Shown: one piece after another, positions 62,333 to 64,000 of the stretch
How the letters are laid out: the number at the start of each line of letters is the position of its first letter
Position numbering within the stretch: position 1 is the stretch's first letter
From: Clostridia bacterium
GTDB taxonomy: Bacteria > Bacillota > Clostridia > Lachnospirales > Lachnospiraceae
DNA length: 64,000 nt
Direction: 5' to 3'
NCBI GenBank assembly: GCA_910576325.1
Contig: CAJTIM010000007.1
Location: forward strand, 62,001-126,000
Translations under genes and position numbers: made by a program
The notes under the pieces: generated by a model
Database searches by the model: none
The model's input: the letters and a program-made list of their open reading frames with translations, nothing else
What the model was told of the DNA's origin: nothing

Positions 62333-63464
62333 ATATAAGCTTGGAAAACTAATCGAGCTTGTTTTGGCTACCAATACAGAATTGCTATATGGTCCTGATG
62401 ATGTAAAGGGTATGACAATTACCAAAGAAATAATACCTACGAAAGCTGATGTAACCGGAACGGACTTAGCTAAATTCTTAGTTGTGAGTCCGGGAGAATT
62501 CATTTATAATCCAAGAACACATGGCAGGAGAATTGGCTTCGGCTACAATAATACGGAAGATACTTTTATTATTAGCTGGAATAATATAGCGTTCAGAGTA
62601 AAACCGTTTATGCGGGATGCTGTCTTGGCTGACTATTTGTTTTTACACTTTAAGCGGGAGGAATGGGACAGGGAGGCTTGTTTTCAATCGTGGGGAAGTT
62701 CAACGGAAGTATTCTCTTGGGAAACTTTATGTGATATGGAAGTTGACCTGCCGCCGCTTTCCATTCAGCAGAAGTATGTGGATGTTTACAACGCCATGCT
62801 TTTAAATCAGCAAAGCTATGAACGCGGGCTGGAGGATTTGAAGCTTGTCTGTGATGCTTATATTGACAGACTCAGAAAACAATTTCCGCTTCAAAGGTTA
62901 GGAGCTTATATTTCAATAAGCGAAAATAAAAATGATGAATTGGAGTATGGAATTGATGCGGTAAGAGGTATATCAATTGAAAAGAAATTTATTGATACAA
63001 AAGCAAATATGGAGGGAGTTTCTCTTAAACCATATGCGGTTGTTAAACCGGATGAATTTGCATACGTAACAGTCACTTCAAGAAATGGAGAGAAAATTTC
63101 CCTTGCTCGCAATAACAGCAATGAAACATATATTTGTTCTTCCTCTTATATTGTATTCAGGATTAATGATACAAAAAAATTAATGCCGGAATACTTATCA
63201 ATGTTTTTTGAACGCAGTGAGTTTAATCGTTATTCCAGGTTTAATTCGTGGGGAAGTGCAAGAGAAATATTCGACTGGGACCAAATGTGTGAAGTCAGAA
63301 TTCCTGTACCTGACACCAAAATTCAGCACAATATCGTTAATATCTTTAAAGCATATAACACCCGCAAGGAAATCAACGAAAAGCTAAAAGAACAAATAAA
63401 AAATATCTGCCCGATTCTGATTAAGGGTTCTATCGAAGAAACGAGAAAAACAAAGGAGGCGTAG
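62319..63464 (+). CDS. hsdS: Second type I specificity subunit S
   Basis: This 381-residue protein has two target-recognition domains with similar cores (FIYNPRTHGRRIGFGYNN and FAYVTVTSRNGEKISLARNN), each followed by helices (LSIQQKYVDVYNAML and KIQHNIVNIFKAYN). ATG 62319 lies within the end of hsdM. The two domains look recently related. Confidence 0.88.
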   Translation: MELTKYKLGKLIELVLATNTELLYGPDDVKGMTITKEIIPTKADVTGTDLAKFLVVSPGEFIYNPRTHGRRIGFGYNNTEDTFIISWNNIAFRVKPFMRDAVLADYLFLHFKREEWDREACFQSWGSSTEVFSWETLCDMEVDLPPLSIQQKYVDVYNAMLLNQQSYERGLEDLKLVCDAYIDRLRKQFPLQRLGAYISISENKNDELEYGIDAVRGISIEKKFIDTKANMEGVSLKPYAVVKPDEFAYVTVTSRNGEKISLARNNSNETYICSSSYIVFRINDTKKLMPEYLSMFFERSEFNRYSRFNSWGSAREIFDWDQMCEVRIPVPDTKIQHNIVNIFKAYNTRKEINEKLKEQIKNICPILIKGSIEETRKTKEA

Positions 63465-63467
63465 CCT

Positions 63468-64000
63468 ATGGCTAAACTAAAAGAATACAACGGCCGCTAC
63501 TGTGAATCGGAATATGAGTATGCGTTCATAGGATTTTTAGAGTCCGAGGGCTGGAGGTATTCTTCCGGTAATAGCATTTTTCGTGTTAATAAAAGAGATA
63601 TGCTGCTTGCCGATGATTTCAAAAAATTCATAACGGACACAAGCTCTGATTTAACAGAAGATGAGGTTACACAGATTTTTGACAGTGTGCGTCTTGTGGG
63701 GGCTGAAAGCGACTTTGCTACGCTGCATAAGGTTTATGGATGGCTGGTTGACGGTATTCGGTTTATCGCTCGGGACGGATTACCGCGAATGATACCGCTT
63801 ATTGATTTTGAAAATCCGGATAAGAATATCTTTCGCGTAGTGAATCAGTTTACCGTTGAATATACCAACAATGGCCGAAAAAAGAATCGCAGACCTGACG
63901 TATTGTTATTTGTAAATGGTGTGCCGCTATGCATAATTGAGCTGAAAAATCCCGTTGACGCAAATGCAACAATTTATGATGCATGGGAGCAAATTAATAT
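63468..64000 (+). CDS. hsdR: Second type I restriction R subunit (partial)
   Basis: The frame (ATG 63468 after AAAGGAGGC) begins MAKLKEYNGRYCESEYEYAF and includes RRPDVLLFVNGVPLCIIELKN, the HsdR nuclease motif (PD...E-x-K). It is cut by the window edge after about 177 codons. It completes the second type I system. Confidence 0.85.
   Translation, partial: MAKLKEYNGRYCESEYEYAFIGFLESEGWRYSSGNSIFRVNKRDMLLADDFKKFITDTSSDLTEDEVTQIFDSVRLVGAESDFATLHKVYGWLVDGIRFIARDGLPRMIPLIDFENPDKNIFRVVNQFTVEYTNNGRKKNRRPDVLLFVNGVPLCIIELKNPVDANATIYDAWEQIN

Noticed and set aside
1..64000. CRISPR array
   Set aside because: No regularly spaced direct repeats with unique spacers were seen; the repeats noted are two or three copies at operator-like sites.
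1..64000. tRNA or rRNA genes
   Set aside because: No cloverleaf with the TTCGA-type T-loop and no rRNA-like sequence was recognised by eye.

Overview
The window looks like accessory DNA from a gut Clostridia-type Firmicute (Lachnospiraceae or a close relative; an inference). The basis is a Tn1549/CTn-type conjugation module, strong AGGAGG ribosome sites, consensus TTGACA/TATAAT promoters, and sharp GC changes between modules that suggest several separate acquisitions.

Region A (1-29.3 kb) is the right part of an integrative and conjugative element (ICE). In order it holds a toprim primase-like protein, small helper genes, a candidate oriT, mobC and relaxase, PcfB, the VirD4-like coupling protein, a Maff2-type pilin, VirB6/TrbL, PrgI/VirB3, the VirB4 ATPase, sortase B and a lysozyme/CHAP hydrolase. 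A regulated cargo operon follows (HTH, response regulator, sensor kinase, two FtsX-type permeases, ABC ATPase). Then come a sigma factor, a structured non-coding region, an orphan PemK/MazF toxin and a large serine recombinase. The left end of the ICE lies outside the window. An AT-rich three-gene cassette at 220-3474 interrupts the conjugation genes. It encodes a TIR-SIR2 fusion, a one-helix membrane protein and a protein made of two HEPN-like repeats. It is the best candidate here for a little-described defence system.

Region B (29.3-39.2 kb) is a complete type I restriction-modification operon (hsdR-hsdM-hsdS plus a small ribbon-helix-helix protein). Facing it is a two-gene operon of an SF1 helicase and an unrecognised 282-residue partner, with its own promoter.

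Region C (39.4-52.2 kb) is a prophage remnant. Its replication and packaging-start genes are intact in order: sigma-like factor, DUF4406, a nuclease-fold protein, VapE, VRR-NUC, an SNF2 helicase, a DUF1492 late regulator, HNH and P27-type small terminase. A nucleotidyltransferase-like moron with its own promoter and a ParB-methyltransferase follow. All capsid, tail and lysis genes are missing. The methyltransferase is followed directly by two 5'-shortened serine recombinases, which implies a large deletion.

Region D (52.3-64 kb) is a defence-rich and decaying island. It has an XRE regulator, a zinc-ribbon/SHOCT-like protein, a truncated DUF262 remnant, two consecutive DUF262 (GmrSD-like) genes and a frameshifted restriction nuclease. 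It also has a recombinase fragment, a Schlafen/AlbA-type regulator with an unusual repeated operator, and a second type I system (hsdM-hsdS-hsdR) that runs off the right edge.

Overall, the window stacks at least two type I systems, a DUF262 pair, a TIR-SIR2 cassette and two unassigned modules around mobile-element genes. All functions are read from sequence motifs alone; no database search was possible.
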